Assembly (NCBI RefSeq): GCF_032854445.1
Contig: NC_088306.1
Location: 10,316,193-10,380,192 of the forward strand
Source: Liolophura sinensis
Lineage: Eukaryota > Mollusca > Polyplacophora > Chitonida > Chitonidae
Direction: 5' to 3'
Length of the DNA stretch: 64,000 nt
Below the pieces are notes generated by a model, which had not been told where the DNA came from, did no database searches, and was given only the letters and a program-made list of their open reading frames with translations. Below are positions 43,965-55,059 of the stretch, piece after piece. How positions within the stretch are numbered: position 1 is the stretch's first letter; each line of letters starts with the position of its first letter. A program made the translations under genes and the position numbers.

Positions 43965-44137
43965 GCATGCTGGCTTCCTCTCCGGCCGTAAGTGGGAAGG
44001 TCTGCCAGCAACCTGCGGATGGTCGTGGGTTTCCGCCGGGCTGTGCCCGGTTTCCACCCACCATAATGCTGGCCGCCGTCGTATAATTGAAATATTCTTG
44101 AGTACGGCGTAAAACACCAATCAAATAAATAAATAAA
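43965..44137 (+). repeat. SINE family 1, body and tail
   Basis: Plus-oriented, close to consensus: 'tgctggcttcctctccggcc', 'cctgcggatggtcgtgggtt', 'ttcttgagtacggcgtaaaa', tail (AAATA)n. Head missing. Confidence 0.92.
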
Positions 44138-44169
44138 TAAAATACCTGTGTGATATACCTGTGTAGTCC

Positions 44170-44347
44170 AGCTCATGCTGGCTTCCTCTTCGGCAGTAGG
44201 TGGGAAGGTCTTCAAGCAACCTGCGGATGGTCGTGGGTTTCTCCCCTGCTCTGCCCGGTTTCTTTCCACCATAATACTGGCCGCCGTCGTACAAGTGAAA
44301 TATTCTTGAGTGCGGCGTAAAACAACAATCAAATAAATAAATAAACA
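44170..44347 (+). repeat. SINE family 1, body and tail (second, adjacent)
   Basis: Same orientation and same kind of truncation as the copy just upstream; only about 30 bp separate them ('cctgtgtgatatacctgtgt'). Confidence 0.92.
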
Positions 44348-44394
44348 TGAAGCTGAGGGTACACAAAACAGCCTTGGGCACACCTTATCACGTA

Positions 44395-44935
44395 TCAGAC
44401 ATCTAAGCTCTATGCTGGGGTACAACACAGTAGCCTTGGGTACACTATGCACCTTATCACGTACCAGGATTTTAAACACTGTACTGGGGTACAACGCAGC
44501 AGTCGTGGATAGGCCTACATCACACCTTATCACGTACCAGGATTTTAAACACTGTACTGGGGTACAACGTAGCAGTCGTGGATACATCCTATACCTTATC
44601 ACGTACCGGGATTTTAAACACTGTACTGGGGTACAACACAGCAGTCGTGGATACATCCTATACCTTATCACGTACCGGGATTTTAAACACTGTACTGGGG
44701 TACAACGCAGCAGTCGTGGATACATCCTATACCTTATCACGTACCAGGATTTTAAACACTGTACTGGGGTACAACACAGCAGTCGTGGATACATCCTATA
44801 CCTTATCACGTACCGGGATTTTAAACACTGTACTGGGGTACAACGCAGCAGTCGTGGATACATCCTATACCTTATCACGTACCAGACTTCTAAACACTGT
44901 GCTGGGGTACAACACAGAACAGCCGAACCACTTAT
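44395..44935 (+). repeat. Minisatellite, 69 bp x 8
   Basis: Unit 'ccttatcacgtaccgggatt', 'ttaaacactgtactggggta', 'caacgcagcagtcgtggata', 'catcctata'. 23 codons per unit hold frames open on both strands (up to 334 codons on the minus strand, which also run through the SINEs); not a gene. Confidence 0.94.
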
Positions 44936-45074
44936 AATCGGAATCAATGAATTGATTCTACATGTATGAACGCTCGACGAAGATTGGAGATGTACCGGTA
45001 CTTTTATTCTCGAAGACGTGCAATACTTAGATATATATCGAAATACCCGGTTGACCGTAACACTATATACAGGC

Positions 45075-45440
45075 CTAATGTCTGTGGTGTGATTCTAATG
45101 GGTTAAACACTGCAAGAAACCAATAATCCGCTAGCTCTAATGACGTAGGCATAGTGTTTCTGAACGAAAGGTTTACTACAGGGTTCTACACAGGCCCATT
45201 TAAAAGGCCTAAAAAACCTAATGCCTGTGTTATGATTCTAAAAAGTTCTACACTGTAAGAAACCAATCGCCCGCTATAGCTGTTTTGGAGTAGGCGTAGT
45301 ACTTCTGAACTAAAGGTTTCCGACAGGGTACGATATAGGCACCTGTTATAGGGCTGTTTTGACTCAATGCGTGTGTTACCGTATGGTTCTAAAAGGTTCA
45401 CCCCCACAATGCAAGAAACCAACAGTCCTCTATTGGGATG
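45075..45440 (+). repeat. Degenerate tandem repeat, about 150 bp x 2.5
   Basis: Copies share 'gtgtgattctaa', 'actgcaagaaaccaat', 'ttctgaacgaaaggttt' and 'acagggt', with large drift between copies. Confidence 0.65.
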
Positions 45441-45644
45441 CTTTTTTCTTAAGATTTCCGTCAGAAAGCTACATGCGGAGCACTGTTTTATATGATATTA
45501 GGGCTATATTTCTTGAAAATTGCTTGTTTCAAGATATTCATATATTTTAAATTTCTCTCATATGAATTATAAGATACCGGTAGGTATTAGTTAAGTACAT
45601 CTAAAACTTCGTTATACATGTACGTGCTGGCCCTAGACTATAGG

Positions 45645-45775
45645 CCTATTTATTTATTTATTTATTTGACTGTTGTTTTAGGCCAAACTCAAGAATATTT
45701 CACTTATACGACGGCGCCCAGCATCAGGATGGCAGGAAACCGGGCAGAGGCCGGGGGAAACCAACGACTCAAACA
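45645..45775 (-). repeat. SINE family 1, tail fragment
   Basis: Minus-oriented: 'ttaggccaaactcaagaata', 'acgacggcgcccagcatcag', 'ccgggcagaggccgggggaa'. Head missing. Confidence 0.82.
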
Positions 45776-46199
45776 TTATATGTCATGGAATCACCTTGTA
45801 CATAGCCACGAGTAGATTACGTCGTTAATAAAAAAAAATGATCATCTTTAATTTAAAATACTGTTACGTTCTATCACATTCCAGTGGTCGAGAAATGAAA
45901 ATCAAGAAAGAAGTTTCACGCTTGCTTTGCGCAAATCCTGTATTTCAGGGGAGATAGCTCTTGTGGACTATGTGTATGTTTCAAAGGGACATAACCTTCG
46001 CCGTCAGGCAGCAATGCACTTAGCACGCGGAGATCTACAGTGGCTTTGCATTTGGAAATTAAATTCTAAAATTAAAGAAAAATGCTCTTCTCATTTTCAT
46101 TATTTAATAAAATTGAAAGAAATGCAAACATTCTTAACTTTGTGAGAGAGCGCTAATTTAACCATGACGTAATTCGACCGAAAAATCGAAAGCGGTGCA

Positions 46200-46207
46200 T
46201 CACGTGA
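46200..46207 (+). promoter_or_regulatory. Palindromic E-box upstream of the exchanger start
   Basis: TCACGTGA, 57 bp before the ATG, with a CRE-like TGACGTAA at 46165-46172. This 8-mer is the core bound by USF/MITF/TFE-type factors. A regulatory role is inference from position. Confidence 0.3.
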
Positions 46208-46263
46208 GTGCCCATCACGGCTCGGCATCGTGCTCCTCGAGGGGGGAGGTATCTAGAATCAAA

Positions 46264-46519
46264 ATGACGTTCTCAAAAGCTGTCGTGTTTTGCTTTTGCA
46301 TTTCCTCTGTACTGAGTGTGGTTCTCACCATGACGGAGGCACCCATTACACATGCAAAAGAACCCGTGCAAGAAAAACGGGCGGCAGACCGCCACCGTAC
46401 AGACAGTTTGACAATCTTGATGTTTTTGACGTTGTTGTTGTTAACGGTTTTGACAATCTGGCTGTTCAAGCACAGGCGATTTCGTTTCGTGCACGAGACT
46501 GGCTTGGCGATGATTTACG
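46264..46519 (+). CDS. SLC9A6: SLC9A exon 1 (start codon)
   Basis: 256 nt, ATG to donor TACG|gtaaga. The frame is open further upstream but without an ATG, and the signal peptide begins at this Met. Confidence 0.9.
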
Positions 46520-48552
46520 GTAAGAATAAGATATTAGTCTGTCTGTACCAATAGATCAATATTTTGTTCGTGCCTGTATCGTTCTGCAGTGAGCCTTGTG
46601 TGTTTTAGACAGTATGACATATAACTCTACATTTCGCCCCAGGTGGCTGTTTCAACTGCTCTATTTGTACTGGTCTGGTGAAATATGACAGCCACAACAG
46701 CAGCCAGTGTATTCCATCCAAATGGACTCAGTGTGCTATTTTGAAATTCTGACATTCATCATAACACTGAGTCAATCAACGCCTCTCAAAAAACATGGCA
46801 GGGATTTCAAACTCCTATCTCCTTCCCACATGTGCCAGTGTAACTCACCTTCTGTGCTCTTTTATATGTAATTTCATGGTGGAATCTCTAATACTATCCT
46901 CTTAATTCACTATCCTCACCAATGAAACTAATTAACTGTGCTGCATGGTGGTCACATTGACTGCCAAAGCTTCGGCGGTACCAAGTGCCTCACTGTTGAC
47001 GGCCATTTTGAAGTGTCACGGTATTGAAACCGTCAAGAAAACTGTTGTATTTCAATTGCTGTCTTGCAAGAACAACTTCAGACTTCTTAATTCAATCCAA
47101 AAATAATATGATATAAAAGAACTTATATTTTGGCAAGCCATTTCTAAACAAGGCGGCCATTAGGCTTGTCTTTTCATGTTTGACGTGCATGCATGATCAT
47201 GGAACAATAACTTTTTCAAGACCCATAACTGTGGTGAAGGCAATATGCCTGCTGCATTAGTTAGTGATGACCATGACAGGAATTTGGGTCTCGTGTGACC
47301 AAAGGGAATAGAAATGGGTGTGCGGGCAAGCTGGGACGTAAGAGCCACAGTTAACATCCGTTTGTACTGGGATCATTTATAAAAGATTTATCAGGCTTGG
47401 CATGAAACGGTGTACAGTTTACCATTGGCTGCTGCTGCTGCTGTGGTTGTGATACTCTGCCAGCCCACTATAAAGAGAGGAGTTGAAACAACCAGCTGGG
47501 GTTTCTCTACATTTCTGGATACCTTTGCTAACACTACAGTAGAGCTGTCCAACACTGTATTTAATTTTCTTAGAGTAGTGCCAGAGTTCTGCTGCTTTTC
47601 ACCACATGCACTTATCTTATGTCTCCTCTGAAATCTGTGGCTCTGTCATAGTGTTAACAGAGGTATAGAGCAATGTGTAGCAATATTTTATTGGTCAAGT
47701 GATGTCACTAATAACCACTTTGCAGATTGTGTGAACTGCTGCAGCTCAGATTACACAATCTAGATGCACTCAGTATGCTATTCTAAAATTAAATTTTCAC
47801 TCTCTCTTAAAAGAAAGAAAAACATTAAGGAAACAGAACTACTTTTTTCATTTGGGCTCTATAATAAGCTGTATATGTCATTTGGCAAAGGTGTTGTTCT
47901 TGCTGCATCTGATAAGGTACTGGTCTAAAGACCAGATATCCCACTGATTAGGGGTTTGAATTACAGGGACTGTAATGTGAAGGAAGCCACAGTAGATCCA
48001 AAGTAAGATCAATTCTAGGCGAATCAGGTTTTCCAGAGTCTCACAAGTTCTCACAGGTTTATGTGGGATAAAGTGGCGGCTATCACAAACTGACACAGCA
48101 AAAGGACATGGTTTTATGGTAGCTGTTAACTTCACCGTTCAGCTGACAAACCCAGCTGTGCAAGATGTATGTTCAGTCTATCAACTACCGTAAAGTCATG
48201 GCACTCTCCACCCATAATGCCCGTAAGGCATGAAAAAGTCTTAGAGTATGACGTTGAACATATAATCAAATTAAAATTAAATAAAACTGTGGTTTATAGC
48301 CTTTTATATGTATGTTTTTTTATTTTTTTTTATTGTGCAGGTTTAATTGTAGGGGCTATCATACGATACACAACTCAAAACAGCAAAATCCCAAGTGCAG
48401 TTATTGTAAATGAGACCTACTATTTTGAGAATGCTCCAGAAAGCGTGCTTATCTCATATGATGTGCAAAATAATTCAAGCTCCAAGAGAATCCAGTATGA
48501 TTATTACGGAGAGGTTAGCGTGCCAGAGGATGAATCAACGTTGCCCAGGACG
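46264..48552 (+). CDS. SLC9A6: Endosomal Na+/H+ exchanger, SLC9A6/7/9 group, N-terminal two exons
   Basis: Exchanges luminal protons for Na+ or K+ in recycling and late endosomes. Two exons (46264-46519 and 48341-48552) join in phase 1 to give the first 156 residues. A signal-peptide-like start ([20 protein letters not shown]) is followed by a short charged stretch, then a first exchanger helix at about 50-68 ending [12 protein letters not shown], then [19 protein letters not shown]. These motifs are hallmarks of NHE6/7/9. Next comes an extended luminal loop with possible N-glycosylation sites at N109, N129 and N130. The exon ends at a codon boundary where vertebrate genes continue with the FDPEVFF block. 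No such exon was found to the end of the window, so this intron exceeds 15.4 kb. The group call is firm; 6/7 versus 9 is less so. Confidence 0.92.
46520..48340. other. SLC9A intron 1
   Basis: 1.8 kb. Short CTG run near 47430; no exon, SINE or tandem array recognised. Confidence 0.5.
48341..48552 (+). CDS. SLC9A6: SLC9A exon 2
   Basis: 212 nt, acceptor ttttttttattgtgcag, donor ACG|gtaagc. Completes Gly86 and encodes [11 protein letters not shown] plus the luminal loop. Confidence 0.9.
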
Positions 48553-48720
48553 GTAAGCATTTATTCATCAGTGGAATTAATAATATTGTGGCTATACATG
48601 TATGTGTGTGTACTGAGATTACATGTACACTGGCTTTTCGGTTGTGTTTGTACACGTAGTAAAAACCTGTCATTTGTGTATTTGTTCTACTGTCATTTCA
48701 TGTGTCATTTAATCATCAAG

Positions 48721-48927
48721 CCCCCGGGATCATGAAGCAATCTTAGACTTAGTTGTTATATTTGGTATCTTCCTTTCCGTAATTTTAGCTGAAATTTGTT
48801 TGACAATAACTTATCCTGAATTTCTGCTGTTAAGCACAATTTTGCCTTTGTTATGTAAGACATATCAATTTTGAAGTGATTTGAAATTTTAACTTAAATC
48901 TGAGATTGCTTCATGATCCCGGAGCCA
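48721..48927. mobile_element. MITE-like element, family B
   Basis: Inverted ends 'gggatcatgaagcaatctta' and the complement of 'agattgcttcatgatcccgg'. No open frame. Sister of 31889-32082. Confidence 0.78.
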
Positions 48928-49140
48928 GTGGTTTTATAGAATCTTAGCTATGTGTATGTGTACTGAAATTACAGCTATTTTGGTTGTGTATTTATGTGTA
49001 GAACTTTGCTGTCATATACTCTCTACTGTCATTTTGTTTGCAATTTCTGAAAACATGCATGGCCATATGTCTGTGTCTAGAAAAATCTGTGCATTTGGTT
49101 TCAAATACTGTAATTCTTAACCTGGAGATAATCATTATTT

Positions 49141-49236
49141 GCCTGTGAGATCTGCCTGGTTTCCTCTCACCATAATACTGATCACCGCCATATGAGTGGC
49201 GTACTTTTGTGCATTGCGAAAATCACCAATGAAAAA
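49141..49236 (+). repeat. SINE family 1, diverged tail
   Basis: 'tgcctggtttcctctcacca', 'gatcaccgccatatgagtgg', 'aaaatcaccaatgaaaaaat'. Confidence 0.6.
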
Positions 49237-49309
49237 ATCATTTGCTACACTTGTATGTATGTAACTCTCAGATGTACAACACACTTCTGTAACTTACTGT
49301 AACTGTCTG

Positions 49310-49446
49310 TCAGCAACCTGTGGATGGTAGTGGGTTTCCCCGGGCTCTGCCTGGTTTCCTCCCACCGTAATGCTGGCCGCTGGTGTATAATTGAAATATT
49401 CTTGAGTACGGCGTAAAACACCAATCGAATAAATAAACAAATAAAT
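49310..49446 (+). repeat. SINE family 1, tail
   Basis: 'cagcaacctgtggatggtag', 'cccaccgtaatgctggccgc', 'ttcttgagtacggcgtaaaa', tail (AAATA)n. Confidence 0.9.
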
Positions 49447-50054
49447 ACTGTAACTGTTGGGTAATGAAGGCCTAATGGTGCAGTTTATCTACGTGTTAAA
49501 GTACAGTTTCATTGACACCAGTTAGACTTGGTGACATAAACGCCGGACATACAGTATAAGCAAAACTATGTCCTGTTTACATGGGGGTATCAGTTTAACA
49601 GAAGGTTTCTGACTCAGGGTTAAACTCTTTGTGTCGTCAGCACCAACCTGGGTGTTTATATGCCACATGGAAGTCTCATTTTGTATTAGGATTGGAAACG
49701 ATACCTGGGACAAGGCATGGAAATAGGTGTGCATACATGTAAAATACCATTAAATATAATGATTACAACCCCAGTCAACTGCATGCCATATGATACATGT
49801 AACAAGATGGTAATGCAGTCGAAGGCCAGGCTTGTGGAGAGCAGCCATTATAATCAGTAAGCATACTCCTCGCAGTGCATACTCCCTCTCTAAACTTACT
49901 TTACCTCCGCCTTTACTATATGTACCCAATTTTGTACAGAAATTGTGAATAATGTGATGGTCACTTGGATTTGAGTAATGAGGCAGAAATGTGTGTTAAA
50001 AAAAACAAAAAACACAAAACTTTGTGGCAACCTCCCTCTATATCTGTTAAAAGG

Positions 50055-50160
50055 ATTCCTCCGGCCCTGCCAGGTTTCCTCCCACAATTATGTTTGCCGC
50101 ATCGTATAGGTGAAATTTTCTCGTGTGCGGCAGTAAGCATCAGTAAAATAAATGAATATT
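50055..50160 (+). repeat. SINE family 1, diverged tail
   Basis: 'ccctgccaggtttcctccca', 'ttgccgcatcgtataggtga', tail 'cagtaaaataaatgaatatt', followed by a short duplication of the tail. Confidence 0.7.
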
Positions 50161-52290
50161 AATGAATATTACAAGGATTCACAAAGGGATTCTAATGGAC
50201 AGCTAAGGCAATGTTTATAGATGACTGTCCATAAATTGAGCAGTACGTAAGGCGAATAAATAAAGGATACCCGGGGCTACATGTGGTTGACAGACATGTA
50301 GTTGTCAGCCTTCATGTAATGGTGGCTTTTTATCACATGAAAGTGTAAAAGTGAGTGTGAGGAGTAGTTTGAGCACTGCGAGGAGTATGGTCAGTCGATG
50401 GGTCAGAACTGTTATCTGCATCCATCACATTCCAAACAGGAAGTGAGGCCCTCCTGGCTATTAAGACTGTGGATTGCTCCTCGTGAAAGTTCCTCGATCC
50501 TTGACCATTAAAGGCTAAGATATCACTGACATGAAGCTCATGTATATGTCTGTTGAAGTACCTTAAATTATCATTTGAATTATTATTATTATTTTTTTTT
50601 TTGGGATTTTAATCACCCTAGTAAATTCATAAATTTGAAACATCAGATTCTATGGTGGCCTTTTCTGACCATATTGGGATTCATACCAGTATATACCATT
50701 CATACCATACATACAAGTATAGATCTTTGAATACATTGGCCGAGTACACCTTAGATGGAATTATTTCCAGCTATAAGTAAGGATGTGACGTCGCTTCTAC
50801 CCTCTGGATCACAAGAGACCATAATAGAATCTGACTTTTTGAAACCATCTTTCTTGCCTGTGGTCAGAAGAAAACACATATATATCAAACTATTCTTCTG
50901 GACAGATTTTAATGATTAGATCGTCTGATATTTATTTCATTTCAGCTTTTTCTTTTCCTTTCCTGGACAAGACAGCACCTGACTAAAACATATTTCAGTC
51001 GAAAGCAGAATACTCAAGCTTTCTAAAAAGTATCATACTTTATTATTTTAATGAGATTTCACTGAATAACGTGTAGAACAAAATGACAATACAGTACAAA
51101 TGACTGGTGTGAGTCAGAATTTGTCTGAATTTCGTGAGAATTTTATCCAATCAAACCCGTTGGGATCAGATTTCGCGGTCTAAGCTGTGACGTCGCCTTT
51201 ACTCATTCACTCCATGAAGTGACATATGATAACACAGAACTACTGCATAAGACATCAGTTTGAGATCGTTTACAACGATTTAGTTACGTGTAGCCGAACA
51301 GTCATTCCATGAAGCCTTGTGGAACGGGTCTGTATCATATACGCACAAACAGAGGCCTAAAATCAGTTGATGTACAAGTCGTGCAATATTCAACGTTGGT
51401 ATCAAATTATGTCAGACAGTAGCACACCGTCTTGGGCCAAACCGCATTCATCTCCCCAAATGTATGTTGTGTTGCTCATTTTAGCGTTACGTCAGCAGTT
51501 TCTAAATAACAAATATCAGCATTAGTGCAAAATTCATTAGGGATGCGGAAGGTTTATGGGAATGAGAAGACTGCATCTCACGGGACATCTCACTGGACAT
51601 CTCATGGGACATCTCACTGGACATCTCATGGGACATCTCACTGGACATCTTACTTAAAATAAATCTTACTTTAATTATATATTTTTATTCTCTGAATTTA
51701 TTACATCTGAAGAATTTAATTTTTTCTCGCAATCTAGTCGTACAATAATCCTATTGTAATTTTGTAAGTATTTAATAGGGTTCAACTGAATCCCCAGCAC
51801 AGCCTCTCTGGAGGCTACGAAGTGAACCAGGAATACCTCAGCTGTACACCTGCAGCTAGGCTATTTAAACAGGCTCCCTGGAGTTCCTTGTAAATGATAT
51901 GGTAGGCTTCCTGTATCAAGTTCATGCAGTGGAAGAAATATTCTTCCATTGTGTTCAATTTCCGAGAAAACAATATTTATCACTTGGGCCTTCATTGTCA
52001 AAGACCACAACTTTAATCTGCCATAAGATGTACTGCTTAGACTATTGTGCGGAAAATACCTGTTAGATGATGTTAGAGAACTAGAGACTTGCTGAAGATG
52101 TGTCAGGTCGAAGCTTCACTGAAAACTTTAATTGCTGTGCACAAAAATCTAAAGAAATTATGTAATCCCGGCTTAGGATACTTTGAATGATAGTCTTTCA
52201 GTGGAAATAAACATTAGTCAGGTGCTGTCTTTCACTTTAAGGTCTTAGGATCTGATTCAACTTCTGTTGGTTTGGCACTTTTTTTTGACC
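50161..52290. other. SLC9A intron 2, nothing further recognised
   Basis: AT-rich. The only order seen is a 10-16-bp repeat 'ctcactggacatctcatggg' at about 51584-51650. No exon with FDPEVFF-type coding was found. Confidence 0.5.
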
Positions 52291-52298
52291 AATCAGGA

Positions 52299-52456
52299 GC
52301 TTCCTCTCTGTCCATATGTGGCGAGGTTTGCCCAGCAACCTTTTGATGGTGGTGAGCTTCCCAGAGCCTGTTTTCCCCCCACCATAATGCTGGCTAATGT
52401 CGTTTAGTGAAATATTCTTGACTTCAGCGTAAAACACCAATGAAATACATATTTAT
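52299..52456 (+). repeat. SINE family 1, body and tail
   Basis: 'gcttcctctctgtccatatg', 'caccataatgctggctaatg', 'gaaatattcttgacttcagc'. Lies about 140 bp before the satellite-like array. Confidence 0.82.
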
Positions 52457-52598
52457 ATGGAGGAGATTTTGATTGGTGCTTGACAAGGTGTGGGGGTTTC
52501 CGTGACATTTTGAATCTTGGGTCTCTTCCACCCGCCTAATCACGTAAACAAAAAACAGGAATTGGTTAACCAGAACTGTAACACAAAATTCAAGATTA

Positions 52599-55028
52599 AC
52601 TAGAATGGATCTGCGAATAGCAGATCCTAGGCCGGGATCCCGGATCGGATCGATGACGTTTTCCCCTTCATGTTTTGTGTTCGAAGGACACATGTTTCAC
52701 ATACACGGCTTTCAATGTTTCCATGCGACCTTACACCGTTTGTCACTGAGGCAGTCGGGCGGTCATTTGTATTCCCTCGAATAGATCGGCGACCCTAATG
52801 ATGCTACGCTGTGCCCAGTGAAAAACGGTCGTTTCTTGGCAGACTTAGTCCGCTATTTGTAAGAAATAAGGCAAAAACACGACCAGTGTAACAGCAAGTT
52901 TGTACATTCACATCTCAATCCACGACCTGCCATGCACGGACTCACTGCTCCACTGATAGCTCGGCCATCGTTAGAAAGTCAGCACTTGGACCAGGGCACA
53001 TATCCATATCTGTCAATCTCCCTGGCCTGTTTAACGTATAGTAAAGAGGACAAGGTCTGCGCAAAACAAAGCTAACTTTTACAGGTCCACGTCGTTTGCT
53101 GTTGTAGTTAGATCTCTACGCCATCTAATAGAATACTGGAGTTAGATGGGAACTGGAATCAATGTCATCCTACAACCGTTTCAGGAGATCACGGACAGTG
53201 TAGGCGAAAGCATCAGGTCAAATACTACAAACCCAGTCCAGTCCCCATCTAACTCCATGTTAAATCAATAGGATTCCAATCTTTTCTAAACAAAAAACGG
53301 TGTTGTCATTTAAACGCCTCTACCGAAAAAACTTTTGATCGGAGCTCAAATCTGTTGACGAATGCTCGAAAGAGCATGTCTTGGGCTACAATTTCGTGCA
53401 GGTTGCACATTTCTAGCTGCCATAGTTCTCGAGTTACAGGTCATTAAAATTACGTCACTTTTTGGAGTTTTTTGCTCATATCTCAAAAAGTTTTAAAGAT
53501 ACCAAAAAAATACAAGCAGATTCAGAATCAGCAGCTCAAGATACATCAGAATACGTTCAGAAATATTGAACTTTGAGAACTTTTTGTGACGTCACAAATT
53601 CGACCAATAGCGAGCTTCCAGAATTTTGACCGGAAGTGAACTATTTTCGCAAACTTTAAAGAACTCGTAACCTACTAGCTGCATGTCAAATTTGAGAACG
53701 ATCGGTTCAATGGTTCTGGAGAAGAAGATTTTTAAAGATTTTACACAAAATCCAATATGGCGGCCGAACCACGTGACTTAAGAAAAAAACAAAAAATATA
53801 CCCCTGGAAAATCTCCGCCAGATTGTGTGTACAAAATTTGAGACCTCTATGTTGAACGGTGTTTGAGTTCTGCTGCTAACAAAGTCGGTGAAAAAAAAAT
53901 AATAATAATAATAATAAGAAACTAGAATGGATCTGCGAATAGCAGATCCTAGGCCGGGATCCCGGATCTGATCGATGACGTTTTCCCCTTCATGTTCTGT
54001 GTTCGAAGGACACATGTTCCATATACACGGCTTTCAAAGTTTCCATGCGACCTTACACCGTTTGTCACTGAGGCAGACGGCCGGTCATATGCATTCCCTC
54101 GAATAGATCAGCGACCTTGATGATTCTACGCTATGCCCAGTGAAAAACGGTCGTCCCTTGGCAGACTTAGCCCGCTATTTGTAAGAAATAAGGCAAAAAC
54201 ACGACCAGTGTAACAGCAGGTTTGTACATTCACATCTCAATCTACGACCTGCCATGCACAGACTCACTGCTCCACTGATAGCTCGGCCATCGTTAGAAAG
54301 TCAGCAGTTATACCAGGGCACATGTCCATATCTGTCAATCACCCTGGTCTGTTTAACGTATAGTAAAGAGGACGAGGTCTGCGCAAAACAAAGCTAACTT
54401 TTACAGGTCCACGTCGTTTGCTGTTGAAGTTAGATCTCTACGCCATCTAATAGAGTACTGGAGTTAGATGGGAACTGGAATCAATGTCATCCCACAACCG
54501 TTTCGGGAGATCACGGACAGTGTGGCCGAAACATCAGGTCAAATACTACAAACCCAGTCCAGTCCCCATCTAACTCCATGTTAAAGCAATGGGATTCCCG
54601 TCTGTTTCTAAACAAAAAACGGTGTTGTGATTTAAACGCTTGTAGCGAAAAAACTATTGATCGGAGCTCAAATCTGTTGACGAATGCTCGAAAGAGCATG
54701 CCTTGGGCTACAATTTCGTGCAGGTTGCACATTTCTAGCTCCCACAGATCTCGAGTTACAGGTCATTGAACTTACGTAACTTTTTTGAGTTTTTTGATTA
54801 TATCTCAAAAAGTTACACAGATATGCAAAAAATACAACCAGATTCGGAATCAGCAGCTCAAGATACATCAGAATACGTTCAGAACAATTGAACTTTGAGA
54901 ACTTTTTGTGACGTCACAAATTCGACCAATGGCGAGCTTCCAGAATTTTAAACGGAAGTGAACCATTTTCGCAAACTTTAAAGAACTCGTAACTTACTAG
55001 CTGCATGTCAAATTTGAAAACGATCGGT

Positions 55029-55059
<31 letters not shown>

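Noticed and set aside
43943-44947. 334-codon minus-strand frame
   Set aside because: It runs through the 69-bp minisatellite and two SINEs; the peptide is repeated QCLKSRYVIRYRMYPRLL followed by SINE translation.
46195-46263. Upstream extension of the exchanger start
   Set aside because: It begins at a GTG; the ATG at 46264 opens a clean signal peptide.
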